Below are positions 35,337 to 47,585 of a DNA stretch of 64,000 bases, piece after piece. Source of the stretch: Bathymodiolus brooksi (Eukaryota; Mollusca; Bivalvia; Mytilida; Modiolidae); assembly GCA_963680875.1 (NCBI GenBank), contig OY804589.1, positions 19,984,413-20,048,412 of the forward strand, given 5' to 3'. Below the pieces are notes generated by a model. The model did no database searches. It worked only from the letters and a program-made list of their open reading frames with translations, and had not been told where the DNA came from. Numbering within the stretch: the stretch's first letter is position 1; every line of letters starts with the position of its first letter. The position numbers and the translations under genes are program-made.

Positions 35337-36386
35337 CTCGAATTGAAAGTTAAACCTCAAGTCACGTCAAAATAATCAAATATATCTATAGTTAGCAGTT
35401 TATCTATCATATCAAAGAAACTACCACTCAGGGAACACTTTCATCGTCATCATATGATATTAAGGTTTATCATAACATGAAATGTTCTACTATTTATATC
35501 GTGACAGAGATATCAACTGTTTCTATGACTTAGTATTGATCTACGTATACAATATGTCTCCCATCATCATTAACACCAATGAATGGTTTTGTAAATCAAA
35601 TATACTAGGTATCACAAAACGGTAACAATTGTTCATAGAACTTTCTAACACTACTTCGGATTTGCATTTTATATTTATTTCTGAGTGTATATTTTAAAAT
35701 CCATTCACCAGTATATTTTCCCACTCTTTCAACAGTATGGTAATATTGATATAATGTTAAAGTGATGATCTATAGGGTGGGGGTTGACAGAAGAGTGGTT
35801 GGTTTTGCTATGATTGGGTATATTGTCGACAACAGCTATATGTTCAAATGTATTGGAACATTTCGTTTATCTTGCTCCATAACGATAATAAACTGAGGAG
35901 CAAAAATACCACACCATCAGAACAATTCCAAAATACAATAGATATATCGTAGACAAGGAGGCAAAAGCGATATTTCTAAAAACATATTCATGTGACTTAT
36001 CAACTTCCTGCCTTGAAAAGTGGCTGCTTAACTAGCTCCTTGAGACCAACCCCCCTCCCCTCTTAGGGAAATAATACGTTCATGTAAGTGTTTTCCAATT
36101 GTGAGTAAAATGCCTAGATTCACATTAAAAATACAGAAAAACACAGTTATTTTAACTTTGCACTTTTAGCTGTTGTTTTGTTTGTTGAATGTATTCAGTA
36201 CTCACCCAGTGTCTCCAGTGGTGTCATAAATTTTACTTTCTGCTATAAATAGAAATTAAGCTTTATAAAGTAAATGATGTTTTAAATTCGTTGAATTACG
36301 GTCATTATTTACAAATTTCAAACCTCTAACTTGTATTATTCTCTGACTACTTGGTATTACTATTCTCACTTCTTCATACAACACAA

Positions 36387-36720
36387 TGGTGGGTAATGGT
36401 CAGCGTGCTCGTCTCGAGTGCGGTATATCGTGTGTTCGAAACCCGGTCGGGTCAAACCAAAGACTATTAAATTGGTATATTTTGCTTCTCTGCTAATCAC
36501 ACATCACCAAGGAGAAAGACCAGCGACTGGTTGGCTCAGAATAAGAATAATGTGTTAGAGTGTTAGACATGCCTACCCACGGACTGCTGTTTCGGTAAAC
36601 TAGCACTAAGTCCAACAAAGCGGACATCATTATTATTTCATTGAATATGTAGCTTGTTCTTGTCATGATATAGCTGTAAACATTTCCCAGTGGCGTTATA
36701 CAACACTCACACACTCACTC
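36387..36720 (+). repeat. tRNA-derived SINE, family S2
   Basis: Orthologous to 7955-8292. It keeps a better B box (GTGTTCGAAACCC) and the tail GTGGCGTTATACAACACTCA. Confidence 0.75.
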
Positions 36721-37732
36721 TCGTCTTCATAATCATATCATAATTTTATGAGTTATTATGAGTCAGTCAAATCACAGTTATCATTGTCGTAGATTGTGTT
36801 GGCAAATCAGCCACGATTCCGTTGAAATCATTTTCCAACATGATTATTTCTGATAAGATACGTAATGAAACAGATATTGCCTACCCTGCCGGAGAACCTT
36901 AACTCAACATTGGTTTGTATGCGGTTCGTGATATTTTTATTTTTGTCTTGTTTTTGTTTTTTGTTTTTGTCTGTTTTTGTTTTCGCTTTGTCTTGTATTT
37001 TTTTATTATTTTGTTTACTTTTTTTTATCATACTTTCACTTTAATATCTGTACGGAATTAAGCATTGTTGTCTTATATATAAAACGGAAAACATGCACAC
37101 ATGTCTCAAATCTTCCATGCATGTTCTTCAATGTGCATAACACTACAAATAACATATGGACTGTTTATGTAATAAATGTTGATTTTGAATGCATGCACAT
37201 ATATTTAGGTCAGATATGATAAATAAAATATTGAGTTGAGTGTTGAAATGACCTTTTAAAACAGATAGAGTTAAACAGTGATAATCTCATATAATGTGAC
37301 ATTACATGTTCATCGTAGTCGATCTATATGGTAAAGCTTACATATACATGTACTAGTACTTTCTCCTTGATGACATATTAACTAACTGACCAATCCGAGC
37401 TTAGAACATATACTGAAGCAGTCATTTTAAACGAAAAAGGACCAGTTCGCTTTGTTGTAGTTGGGATTTTATTTTAAATGTAATGGCATAAATATGCTTG
37501 GTAATTGAAGATCAATATGCATTTATTTAATAAGGATTATCTTTAGCACAAATGTTAAACATCCCATGATATTCTTACAGAACGAAGAATAATCGTGTAC
37601 CTTTCAGAAAATTGCATAGAAGTCTTGTTGTACATGTATTGTTGCTTCCAATTCTCCGATATCACCCAGAATATGACCATCCCCGGATTTTTAACATGAA
37701 CAACCGTCCTTGTTTCGTCAATTCACTCATGT
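36721..37732. other. Intron of gene B before the membrane exon, nothing coding
   Basis: It contains a T/G-rich low-complexity stretch at 36930-37025. About 150 bp present in gene A near 9275-9420 are missing here (junction near 37548). Confidence 0.4.
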
Positions 37733-37930
37733 ATCTATTTAGATCTATGCATATTCAATCTATTTAGATCTATGCATATTTAATCTATTTTGGTCTATGC
37801 ATGTTCAATCTATTTAAATCTATGCATATTCAATCTATTTAGATCTTTGCATATTCAATCTATTTAGATCTATGCATATTCAATCTATTTAGATCTATGC
37901 ATATTCAATCTATTTAGATCTATGTATATT
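37733..37930. repeat. 25-bp minisatellite x8 abutting the membrane-exon donor (gene B only)
   Basis: Units of CTATTTAGATCTATGCATAT+TCAAT repeat every 25 bp and end 6 bp from the exon. The last unit supplies the GTATGAATAT donor context on the minus strand. Gene A has a single unit at the same place (9606-9630). Confidence 0.85.
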
Positions 37931-37935
37931 CATAC

Positions 37936-38063
37936 CTGTTTTCTAAGTCTATATCGCTTCAGAATATAAATAAATACAATAATTAATCCTATAACTACAG
38001 CTGTTGATACAATGCCAGCTCCAATGTCAATTGTTGCCGAACTGTGGTCATCCTCGGATCCTA
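37936..38063 (-). pseudogene. Gene B transmembrane exon, 1-bp deletion at 3' end
   Basis: The acidic lead-in (GSEDDHSSAT), hydrophobic segment (IDIGAGIVST...) and KRYRLRK stop-transfer are present. The exon is 128 bp instead of 129: gene A ends AAACCAG before GTATGA, gene B AAACAG. The donor is preserved, but the phase changes from 1 to 0. Downstream tail exons are then read out of frame and hit a stop in tail exon 2. Confidence 0.75.
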
Positions 38064-38104
38064 CTGTAAAAAGGGAGGTTCATCATGAAATATAATATCG
38101 TTGT

Positions 38105-38145
38105 CGTATGTTATTTTATGTAGAGCAGCCGATGTTGTTGCGAGC
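38105..38145. repeat. Single unit of the 40-bp repeat (gene B)
   Basis: One copy of the unit that is repeated six times at 9801-10042. Confidence 0.6.
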
Positions 38146-39067
38146 GTATATGTTAGTTAGATTTTTATTTACCTATGCAAAAGGTGCCCATCAGCGAGAT
38201 GAATTACTGGCCCTGGCGAGATTTACTTGACAGGAATAGTCTATTCGGTCCATTTAGTGACCCCGTGAATATTTATATGGTGAGTGATATGTAATTATCT
38301 GTGATCCCACCACAGAAACTAGATATTAGTAAAATGTTGAAATGGTATTGACATCATTCTAGCTTTGTTTCTGTAAAATGTCACTTTTACACACAACAAA
38401 GATCTGCATGTGTAACTGTATCATTGCAATGCATTGCATACAGTTTAATATGTACAGGCGCCGATACATTTGAAAATATACAATTCCCTCACGAATAATC
38501 CACTGTCGTAAACAACATATTTAGGGAGACAATACACAGATAATACATGTTGCAAAATGTCTTTCTTTTTAAATAATTAGCGATATCAGAAATATATTGA
38601 ATACAACATCAATTTACGAGGACAAAAATACAAATTGGTATGTATTTTCTTCCTTTGATATCAAAATAATTATTTGATTTTTTTAATGTTAGTATGCACA
38701 ACGGTCCTGACCAAATACATGACATCACTTTTGAATGATGCCCATAGCTTGACCGATAATCCGCATGTGCGAATTAAAATATATCTGTAGTTTAATTATT
38801 ACATTGTTTATATGGCCAAAGGAGGACGTCATATTATAGTTTATATTCTGTATTCATTTAATCTTTGAAATATGAATTAAAACACAAACTGATAAAATAA
38901 ATATATTTTCACTTTCTGGCTATATGTATTATTATTCACATTGTTTCACTCTCACAAGTAAGCACCACTCTACTGGTCAAGGTGCAAAGTCATATACACT
39001 TATCTCAGTAGAAGAGAATACAAACAGACACTATATATTTACTGAATTAAGCAATTCTAAACTTTAC

Positions 39068-39238
39068 TTGGACAGAACTTTATAGAGCATGAATCAATTT
39101 CTGTGTCATTTCCATGACAATCTGATCCCCCATGTGCAGGCTCTGGATTCTTACATTCATGATATCGTGACCTTGATCCACTACCACATGTCACTGAACA
39201 TGAATTCCAATCCTGCCATGTATCCCAGTTTCCATTTA
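39068..39238 (-). CDS. Gene B TSR4 exon
   Basis: The 171-bp phase 1-1 exon encodes a complete six-cysteine TSR: NGNWDTWQDWNSCSVTCGSG, RSRYHEC, closing SCSIKFCP. It corresponds to gene A TSR3 but keeps the cysteine that A lost. The last exon base is A instead of G before GTAAAG, a weaker donor context. Confidence 0.8.
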
Positions 39239-40067
39239 CTAAATAAATAAAATGAAATATAAGTGTTAAGAAAAACGATTACAATTGAAAAATCACCAGA
39301 ATATAATTTTCTGTATTGTCCAAATCATCATAGAGTTTACAAATTGCCATCCACATTGAACATTTGCTATTTATCACGATTTTACCCTTTGTGGACATTA
39401 CTGTCTGCGAATATTTCCTAAAGACAGAAAAGCATCGCATTTTTGTCCACACGGTTATCCATTTCGAACGTATAGAACCATACAAATATGGACGGTCATA
39501 GGATGATATTGATATTGCTACATAAGTTGTACACACAAAATGAACGTGACCTGATATTTGCCTATGTTAACCATGTCTTTCATTTCACACTATATGTCTA
39601 AGTCAGACCATATAAGCCACCGGTGTACAAAGTTCAAAGATATTACAAATGTAACATTAACTAAAACAAAGACACGATTGAGTGATTGATTGTTGTTTAT
39701 CGTGAGCAGTATCTGATCTATGTGCATGATGTGAACCATTGTACACACAAGTGGTCTCTTGTTGATATTTCCCATCAAAACAGAAAGTGAATGTAATCAC
39801 AACTTGTTTCGCAAAGGACAACATGTACAAATGAGACAGATGTACCATAAAAGCCATATTTCGGCTGATATATAAACTTAGTATGGGATACATGATATTA
39901 TATACTTTTTTCCTACCTTCTTATTAGTGTTCCCATTCCTCTATCAATCTACTAAGAGCTCATTTATGCTTTGAAATCTTTTAATGAGACAATTAACACT
40001 TATTTCAGTAGAACGCAGTACACACATACATCATGTATTCCCTGAATTAAACTATTCTAAAATTTAC

Positions 40068-40238
40068 CTGGACACACCTTCATAGAGCACGATTCAATTG
40101 CTGTGTTTTTTCCTTGACAGTTTGAACCCCCATGTGCAGGCTCTGGATTGTTACATTCCTGATATCGTGACCTTGATCCACTACCACATGTCACTGAACA
40201 TGAATTCCAATCTTGCTATGTACCCCAGTTTCCATTTA
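40068..40238 (-). pseudogene. Gene B TSR3 exon with nonsense codon
   Basis: The 171-bp phase 1-1 exon matches gene A TSR2 in position. Near the start the family pattern NGNWGTWQDW reads NGNWGT-stop-QDW: the second Trp codon TGG is TAG. The rest of the repeat stays open and normal (NSCSVTCGSG, RSRYQEC, closing TRP-free C-terminal half). The exon is symmetric, so skipping it would bypass the stop. Confidence 0.75.
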
Positions 40239-40682
40239 CTAAATATATAAAATGAAATATAATTGTCTTTATTATCGCAATCATCATAAAGTTTACAAGT
40301 TGCCGTCCACATTGACAATTTGCAATTTATCACGATTTTACCGTTTGTGGACATTACTGTCCGCGTATATTTCCTAAAGACAGAAAAGCATCCGCATTTT
40401 TGTCGAAACTGTTATCCATTTCGAACGTATAGAACCATACAAATATGGATGGAATATATTATGATATTGCTGTTGCTACATAAGTTGTACACACAAAATA
40501 AACGTGACCTGATATTACAAATGTATTTGTTTTATTACCTTGTAAAGACTCCTAATTTTGAATAATCTTTTGCATATATTTTATTATTCTATAAGACGAC
40601 CTTTGAGTCTACATTGTATACATCAGCTGAATTGACAACGTTGGGACAGTAGTGAGTAAATGCTTACACATATAACACATAC

Positions 40683-40856
40683 CTTGACATGAGATGGCTG
40701 TAGAGCATGAACCAGTTTCAGTGTCCAATCCTAGGCAAGGAGAACCACCATTTACAGGTGACGGATTATCACAGGCTCTATATCGTGTCCTTCTTCCTCC
40801 TACACATGTCTTTGTACACTGAGTCCAGCTTCCCCACAAACTCCAGTTTCCATTTA
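40683..40856 (-). CDS. Gene B TSR2 exon
   Basis: The 174-bp phase 1-1 exon has acceptor TGTCTATTAG and donor GTATGT. It encodes NGNWSLWGSWTQCTKTCVGG, RRTRYRAC, DNPSPVNGG and closing SCSTAISCQG, with six cysteines. Gene A shares the sequence of its 3' half and the intron that follows, but not the intron before it. Confidence 0.85.
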
Positions 40857-41174
40857 CTAATAGACAAATGATAGGCGTTGTTGATGAAGGTTGATGTATG
40901 TCTTTTCTAGCTTAAGCACAGCATATTGCAATAAAATATCAAATATATCTGTTGGTTTTCTATGTTGTTGATGTATTGCACACAATATCAAAGAATGTTA
41001 TACTACAATAATTCCTGTTTATCAAAGCAGTTAGTTATTTTGATGGATATGATAAATAGTGTAACATCAGTTTTAGCTATCAAGTATGGTATTCAATTTA
41101 ATAAAATATTCTTATGCAACTACCTGTTCCTTTTGCTTTGTTGATAATTTAGTCAAAATATAAAGCATATTCGT

Positions 41175-41328
41175 CTGACAATTTAACCCAGCAGTGATAA
41201 AATTAGATTTGTGAGCTGCCTAAGTGTATGTACTCGACGGGATTGAACTCATACCATTGTTACACTGCAGCACCATTCGCTTAGCCTTATGTCCAGCGCC
41301 CTAGATCACTCGGTCACCTCCCGTTTCT
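41175..41328 (-). repeat. tRNA-derived SINE-like repeat, family S4, copy 1
   Basis: On the minus strand it reads from GAGGTGACCGAGTGATCTAG, with 'GCTAAGCGAATGGTGCTGCA' and a B-box-like GAGTTCAATCCCGTCGAG, to 'CAGCTCACAAATCTAATTTT'. It is similar to the copies at 41905-42065 and 42330-42491. Confidence 0.55.
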
Positions 41329-41904
41329 ATTGATATAAATATTGGCTGAACATCACAAAGAAATGGCTGTATTTACTTGTTGAATTACAATGTTTTTGGC
41401 ATGGAAACTGTACTTTTACACAGTGAACATAAATCTGCTGAAAGTTTTGTAAATGAATTGTATTCAATACAATATGTTTGATATAATAATCCAGATGTAC
41501 ACCGTTACATCTGTCTATGGCCATGAATTTTAACTATCGTGTTTTATTTCATAAACTAATCACCCACGACTAGACATTGCTATCGTCGTTCTCGGTAAGT
41601 AATTGACTACCAATATTATCTAATGATGAACAACTTATGTATAACATGTGGTAATATGTGTCTTTATATTACCTGGCTCTGTGATGTATAATTATCATCG
41701 TGATCAGTAGGTAATTGCCTACCAGTATTATCAAATGATGAACAAATACTGTAGATACTGGTGTAATACCAACACATGATATACATACTGTGGTAATATG
41801 TGTCCCTTCATTACATAACTCTGTGTAATTTCTTTTGTACATGCCTCTTTATTTGATTATTGGCATCGTATTTTTTTATGGATAATTTATATATATATAA
41901 ATAC

Positions 41905-42062
41905 GTCTGAAAATTAAACCAAACAGTGTTAGAATTAGATCTATGAGCTGACAAATTTGTTTCTTCCCTCGACGAGATTTGAACCCCATTGATACACTAC
42001 AGCACCAATCGATTAGCCTTATGTCCAGCGCCGTAGACTACTCGGCCACATCCTCTATCTAA
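41905..42062 (-). repeat. tRNA-derived SINE-like repeat, family S4, copy 2
   Basis: The same layout as copy 1. It shares 'TTATGTCCAGCGCC' and 'GATACACTACAGCACCAATC' on the given strand, and ends near the phrase ACGTCTGAAAATTAAACCAA. Confidence 0.55.
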
Positions 42063-42329
42063 AAAATATAGCTTCAATAGTCTCTTAAGGAAAAATCTAG
42101 AGATAGACATAAGACATGTGGCTAAGCGTGTGTAGATGATCCATATATACTTAAAATTATAATTTGACCGCAATTTTTAATAAATTGTATAGGATGATGA
42201 AGAATTCAATTTGCTGTTATAGGACATAAAGTATATTATACAAGCATATAAGCAGGTAACAACCATACAATATATGTGTCCCACTGGATCTCAAAGTTAC
42301 TTGAAATACTTGTTTAATACTAAATATGT

Positions 42330-42491
42330 ATACACGTCTCAAAATTAAGCCAATAAGTGTTAGAATTAGATCTTTGAGCTGACAAATGTTTGTTCTTCCC
42401 TCGACGGAATTTGAACTCACACCATTGATACACTGCAGCACCAATCGCTTAGCCGTATGCCCAGCGCCCTCGACCACATGTCCCTTTCCAA
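42330..42491 (-). repeat. tRNA-derived SINE-like repeat, family S4, copy 3
   Basis: The best-kept copy. On the minus strand the head is GGGACATGTGGTCGAGGGCG, then GGCTAAGCGATTGGTGCTGC and a B-box-like GAGTTCAAATTCC. Confidence 0.6.
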
Positions 42492-43344
42492 GTCAGCCCC
42501 GGTATCATCCCGAGGCCCCCATATCAGCCCGAGACACAGTCGATGGAAGCTAGCTGGGATGATATGGAAAAGATCGTGTCTTAATCTTTTTATCATTTAT
42601 ACTTCCGACAAATTGTTTTTACGAGACACATAATACACAATTAATATTCAAAAGTCAATGACTTTATATGGAAGTTTAATTGTGAATTCAAATGATATAT
42701 TTTCAGACCACTATTGTGAAACAAGAGTATCTCAACCCCTATAAATAGGTAATGAAAACATTTCCTAAAAAGGCATTTTGAAACATTAGAAGATTAGAAA
42801 ATGTGATTCTTTTTTGAAGATTTTTTTTACAGTGAATCGTGACGAGAACATTGCCCGTGAATCGTTTTCATTACAAATTATTTACGTACTCCGTTATAAT
42901 TATCTATCACCTAAATGTGTTTTTTATGATTGTTTTTAATGTGGTATTTTTGACGACATATTTGTTTCCCTCTTGACTCGATGTGTCAATAGTATAGGTA
43001 TCATTAGTGGTCACCTGCACTGATTCTGTCTGACACGATTAGTAGGAATGTAGCTTCTTCTTCTCTTTGTATCAGCTTCCTTTATTAGGAACACCATGGA
43101 TTTTTCCATGTATTTTTGACGTGGGGAAGTTGTTTTTTGTTTTCTTAAGCTGACAAATTACCTCTTAGTGCACTATATACAGTGAATTTATTTTTGAGTT
43201 ATTCCATGTCAAGTTTGTATTTACCATTTATTTACAGCCTTATCAAAATATTTTCTTACCTATTAAAAATATGAGAAATAATCTAACATTTGATGCTAAT
43301 ATGAGGCTATTGACATACAGATTTTTGTTGTTGTTAAGTTTAAA

Positions 43345-43585
43345 ATATACACTACAAAAATACAACAGACTTTATTATGAATTTAGAAGATAAAATACAA
43401 GAATTTATGTTATGTTTAAAAGGTAAAATTCGCAGAAAGGTGTTGGTTACATTGAAATTTAAAATATAGACTACAAAAATACAACAAACTTTATTTTAAG
43501 CTTTAAAGATAAAATACAGGAATTTATGTTATGTTTAAAAGGTAAAATTCACAGAAAGATTTTGGTTACATTGAAATTTCAAGAG
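43345..43585. repeat. Tandem duplication of ~119 bp
   Basis: Two adjacent copies share 'CTACAAAAATACAACA(G/A)ACT' at their start and 'TTGGTTACATTGAAATTT' at their end. They are non-coding and possibly part of an older mobile element next to the LINE relic. Confidence 0.6.
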
Positions 43586-43939
43586 GATGTCAGAGCTAAA
43601 ATTAAAATGAATAAACTATTGTATGTAAAAAGTTAATAACGGATTATTTTCTAGATACCACTGAGTATACACTGGACATTATGGACCTATCATTCTAGAA
43701 ATAGAGTGAAATCAAAAACCTTATTACTTTATATGGCACAGTTAATTACATTCCTGAACATAATTGTAGTCCATTAAAGTTTTTCCACATCAACTACTTC
43801 ATGTTTCCTGCGTACATTGTAGGCGTCTAACATATAGACTGTAACATAGTTTCTGAATAATTCCTACAGTCAATTATCAGAGTTGTGATTCTTTCCTCAT
43901 TATTAAAGATTATCAACCCAGTTCCATCTTCTGAATCGT

Positions 43940-45045
43940 TTATGACTTCATTTTTAACCGACGAAAAGGTTCCTGTCTAGATCCAGCAAACAGGGGATAT
44001 TTCAGCAGAAAGTGTATTATATCCTCATCTTCCAATTCACACATTGGACATATACTAGAAATATCGAATTTATTGAATCTATGCGAATCCTTTTGCAAAA
44101 CGAGCGTTCCTGTTATAATTCTGGCTTTTATTATCGATTTCCTCACCGCAATTCTTGTTTTTGATTTCATCTTCCATAAGGGGTGGCTTGTCCCAACTTC
44201 TAGATGTTTTATGGCCAAATATTTTAAAGTAGTCTTGGCAGTGGCATCATTCTGGAGTCTTTTCAACCATAATTTGTCAACTTCTTTTCTTACAAGTTTT
44301 CTTGTAGAGGTCTTTTATAATGAGCCATAATGTGGGATGAATAGATTGATCAATTAACTTGGTTAGCAGTATCTTATGTTGGACCAGATCAAAAGCAGAT
44401 TGGACATCCAATATTCCTATATTTATGGCTTTTGAGTTTTTTTATCTTTTCACATTTTGCCTACGAGAATAACAAGTTTGCCATAATAAGATTTAGGCCT
44501 TCAGTATAGCCAAATTGCCAGTCTGTCATGTTGTTCAGTTTTAGCTTTCTCAGCATACTATATTCAAATGTTTTGCCTATTATTGGTGTAACAGTGATGC
44601 CTCGGTAACTTGTACACAAAGTTGCGTCTTTTTCTTTTTAAAGCACTGGAGTTAAAACTCCTGTTTTAAAAGAAGTTGGTGCTTTTCTTATCTCCAGGAT
44701 TTTGTTGAAGGTTTTTGTGAGAAAGGAGAACATTAATTTCTTGCTGTTCTTAAGATGTTCTGCACTAATTCCATATTCATCATTGCTTTTGTTTGTATTC
44801 AGCTTGTCGATTGAGTTCTGCACTTCTTCTTCGGTGAAGGGTTCTGTGGCATAGTGTACTTTCTCAAGTTCTTCTTCTAGTAGCGATTGTCTCATATTGC
44901 ATAGATTGACATATGTGTTGTCAAAAAGTTCTTCTTTGGGGATGCTCAGATCCTCGTAATATTTTGCAAATGCTATTCGTAACAAGGGTACGGTTAACAA
45001 CTTGCATTGGGTTTCATACTTTTCAAGAAGTTTGATCAGCTGCAT
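43940..45045 (-). pseudogene. Gutted non-LTR retrotransposon (LINE) ORF2 relic
   Basis: Minus-strand frames give, in order: a pre-RT segment with FTEEEVQNSIDKLNTNKSND; an RT start FKTGVLTPVL and YRGITVTPIIGKTFE separated by a stop; LDVQSAFDLVQHKILLTKL (RT motif A); then a jump to the C-terminus with the zinc-knuckle-like CPMCELEDEDIIHFL. The catalytic FxDD region and thumb are deleted, and several stops and frame changes are present. It lies in an intron, in the same orientation as gene B. The exact LINE clade is not decided. Confidence 0.75.
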
Positions 45046-45574
45046 TTACTTCCCGTGAATTGTGATTAATAAATAGGATTTTTCGTGAAGCGTGATGAGA
45101 TCCCATCACCCACTAATCTTTGTGTGTCAGTTAATGTTGGTAAATAGACAACACCGCAAATACGGAAGTGACTTGCACCAAAGGCACCGGTAAAGATATT
45201 TTTGCACGAGACCCTCCTGATATGGGTTATCATTCTGGGCGTGATGTTATAGGGAGCTTATTTCCACTCGTTACACATATGCAAAAATTATGTATAAATG
45301 CTCCGTATATATAAAAAAAAGTATTGGATACAGAATAAATTGAGAGTACATGTATATACAAAAGTACAACATATTGCAAACAAATTATCTGGTCAAAACT
45401 ATTGAATATTTAGTAGATTTCATGTCAAAACAGGATAAAAAATGATTTTTGTTTCTCTCGAATTATGAGTTGACCAAACACTTTAAACATTTTCGTATGA
45501 AATGAGTATTATGTACCCCCTTGACTTTGTTCTATTGTGACTTTTATGATGATTTAGAAAAAAACATACGTTAG

Positions 45575-45608
45575 ACCAAGGATTTATATTACTATATAAA
45601 TCCTTGGT
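45575..45608. repeat. Perfect 15-bp inverted repeat with 4-base loop
   Basis: ACCAAGGATTTATAT and ATATAAATCCTTGGT flank four bases. The pairing could form a strong cruciform or RNA hairpin. It is present only in the gene B-specific intron. Confidence 0.7.
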
Positions 45609-45792
45609 TAGACCAATTGATAAAGAGTGCAAATGGTATTTGGGACATTTTCTTTTCGACCTTGTGATTTTTCAACGTGATTGTTATATCTTAATATCAC
45701 CTATTGATGTGAACACCTAATTTTCTAAAAACTGTGATAATATGCGTCCTTGTGATAAATCAATTATGTAAGATAACATATTATCGAAATAC

Positions 45793-45966
45793 CTGTGCAT
45801 AAGATAGTTGTAGAGCATGATACCGTTTCATAGTCCAATCCTGGGCAAGGAGAACCGCCATTATCTGGTGTTGGATTGTTACACGATCTATATCGTGTCA
45901 TTGTTCCTCCAACACACGTCTTTGTACAAGGAGTCCAGCTTCCCCACGAACCCCAATTTCCATTTA
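45793..45966 (-). CDS. Gene B TSR1 exon
   Basis: The 174-bp phase 1-1 exon has acceptor CTTTTTATAG and donor GTATTT. It encodes NGNWGSWGSWTPCTKTCVGG, MTRYRSC, NNPTPDNGG and a closing SCSTTILCTG. Six cysteines are present. It is the TSR next to the Ig domains. The intron upstream matches that upstream of gene A TSR1. Confidence 0.85.
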
Positions 45967-46094
45967 CTATAAAAAGAAATAAACATTAGTTTGGTCAATA
46001 TCTGCAAAGACTATTAATGGAGCAAAGTTAATTATGGTCTTTCTAGTTAAAGCACAATGTTTATATTTGCAATAAAATACCAAAGATATCTGTT

Positions 46095-46364
46095 AAATAT
46101 CGGTTTGGCTTAGTTTGATTTATGGTGTTCAACGCCACTTTCAACAATATTTTAGGCATTTCGTCACGGTAAGTTTTATTGATGGAGTACTCGGAGAAAG
46201 CGACCGACCTGTCGCTGGTCACTGACAAACTTTATCGCATAATATTGTATCGAGTATACCTCACAATGAACGGGATTCGAACTCCCGACGTCAGTGGTAA
46301 TAGGCACTGATTGCACAGGTAGTTGTATATCTAACTATCACACAATCACGATCACGACGGCCCC
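46095..46364 (-). repeat. tRNA-derived SINE, family S1 (full length)
   Basis: Orthologous to 13265-13529. The B-box complement GGGATTCGAACTCCCGAC is at about 46272. The 3' end is GGCGTTGAACACCATAAATC on the minus strand. Confidence 0.75.
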
Positions 46365-46696
46365 GGTTGAATATTTGTTGTCAATTTATTCCATCTAATA
46401 TTGTAATATATCATCCTACATTATAATACTAAAAACGTAGATATCAAATGTATTACACACTAGGCGTTTCTGCAATAATCTCCATTATCTACGCTCAAAG
46501 TCAAAAGATTGGAAAACCAAATAAAAAAAATCATATGGAGTAAGAACACCATAAGGGCATAAACAGGATAGCCAAATCTAGGGCTATGGTCACATATGCC
46601 CGGGGGAGGAGAACAATAGTCTTAGTAATAATTACATTATTTAGTAACTGTAAAATTTCAATTATAAGTATATCTAATAAACGATATCAGTGTCGT

Positions 46697-47585
46697 AACA
46701 ATGGCTACTGGGTAGATGATACCTCTGGAGATTAATAGTCCACCTACAGAGGTATCAACCTAATGATAGTAACACTGACTACTGGGTAGATGATACCTCC
46801 GGAAACTAATAGTCCACCAACAGAGGTATCAACCTAGTGATAGTAACACTGACTACTGGGTAGATGATACCTCTGGAGACTAATAGTCCACCAACAGAGG
46901 TATCAACCTAGTGATAGTAACACTGACTACTGGGTAGGTGATACCTCCGGAGACTAATAGTCCACCAGCAGAGGTATCAACCTAGTGATAGTAACACTGG
47001 CTACTGGGTGGATGATACATACGGAGACTAATATTCCACCAGCAGAGATATCAACCTAGTGATAGTAACACTGGCTACTGGGTAGATAATACCTCCGAAG
47101 ACTAATAGTCCACCAGCAGAGGTATCAACCTAGTGATAGTAACACTGGCTATTTGGTGGATGATACCTCCGGAGACTAATAGTCCACCAACAGAGGTATC
47201 AACCTAGTGATAGTAACACTGACTACTGGGTAGATGATACCTCCGGAGACTAATAGTCCACCAACAGAGGTATCAACCTAGTGATAGTAACACTGACTAC
47301 TGGGTAATTGATACCTCTGGAGACTAATAGTCCACCAGCAGAGGTATCAACCTAGTGATAGTAACACTGGCTACTGGGTGGATGATACATACGGAGACTA
47401 ATAGTCCACCAGCAGAGATATCAACCTAGTGATAGTAACACTGGCTACTGGGTAGATAATACCTCCGAAGACTAATAGTCCACCAGCAGAGGTATCAACC
47501 TAGTGATAGTAACACTGGCTAGTTGGTGGATGATACCTCCGGAGACTAATAGTCAACCAGCAGATGTATCAACCTAGTTATAGTG
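46697..47585. repeat. 74-bp minisatellite x~12 (gene B)
   Basis: The unit 'AACACTGACTACTGGGTAGA ...CTCCGGAGACTAATAGTCCA...' repeats every 74 bp (for example 46771, 46845) with small differences. Within each unit TGGAC(T) and AGTCCA-type segments pair, and 'TACCTC..GAGGTA' flanks form a hairpin. Gene A has two units (13855-13990). Confidence 0.85.

Larger units (their letters stand above)
40857..45792. other. 4.9-kb intron between TSR1 and TSR2 of gene B, absent from gene A
   Basis: The whole interval has no counterpart in gene A, where one TSR exon spans both edges. It holds three S4 SINEs, a duplicated 119-bp block, a LINE relic and a perfect palindrome, listed separately. The remainder shows no coding frame. 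Confidence 0.7.
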
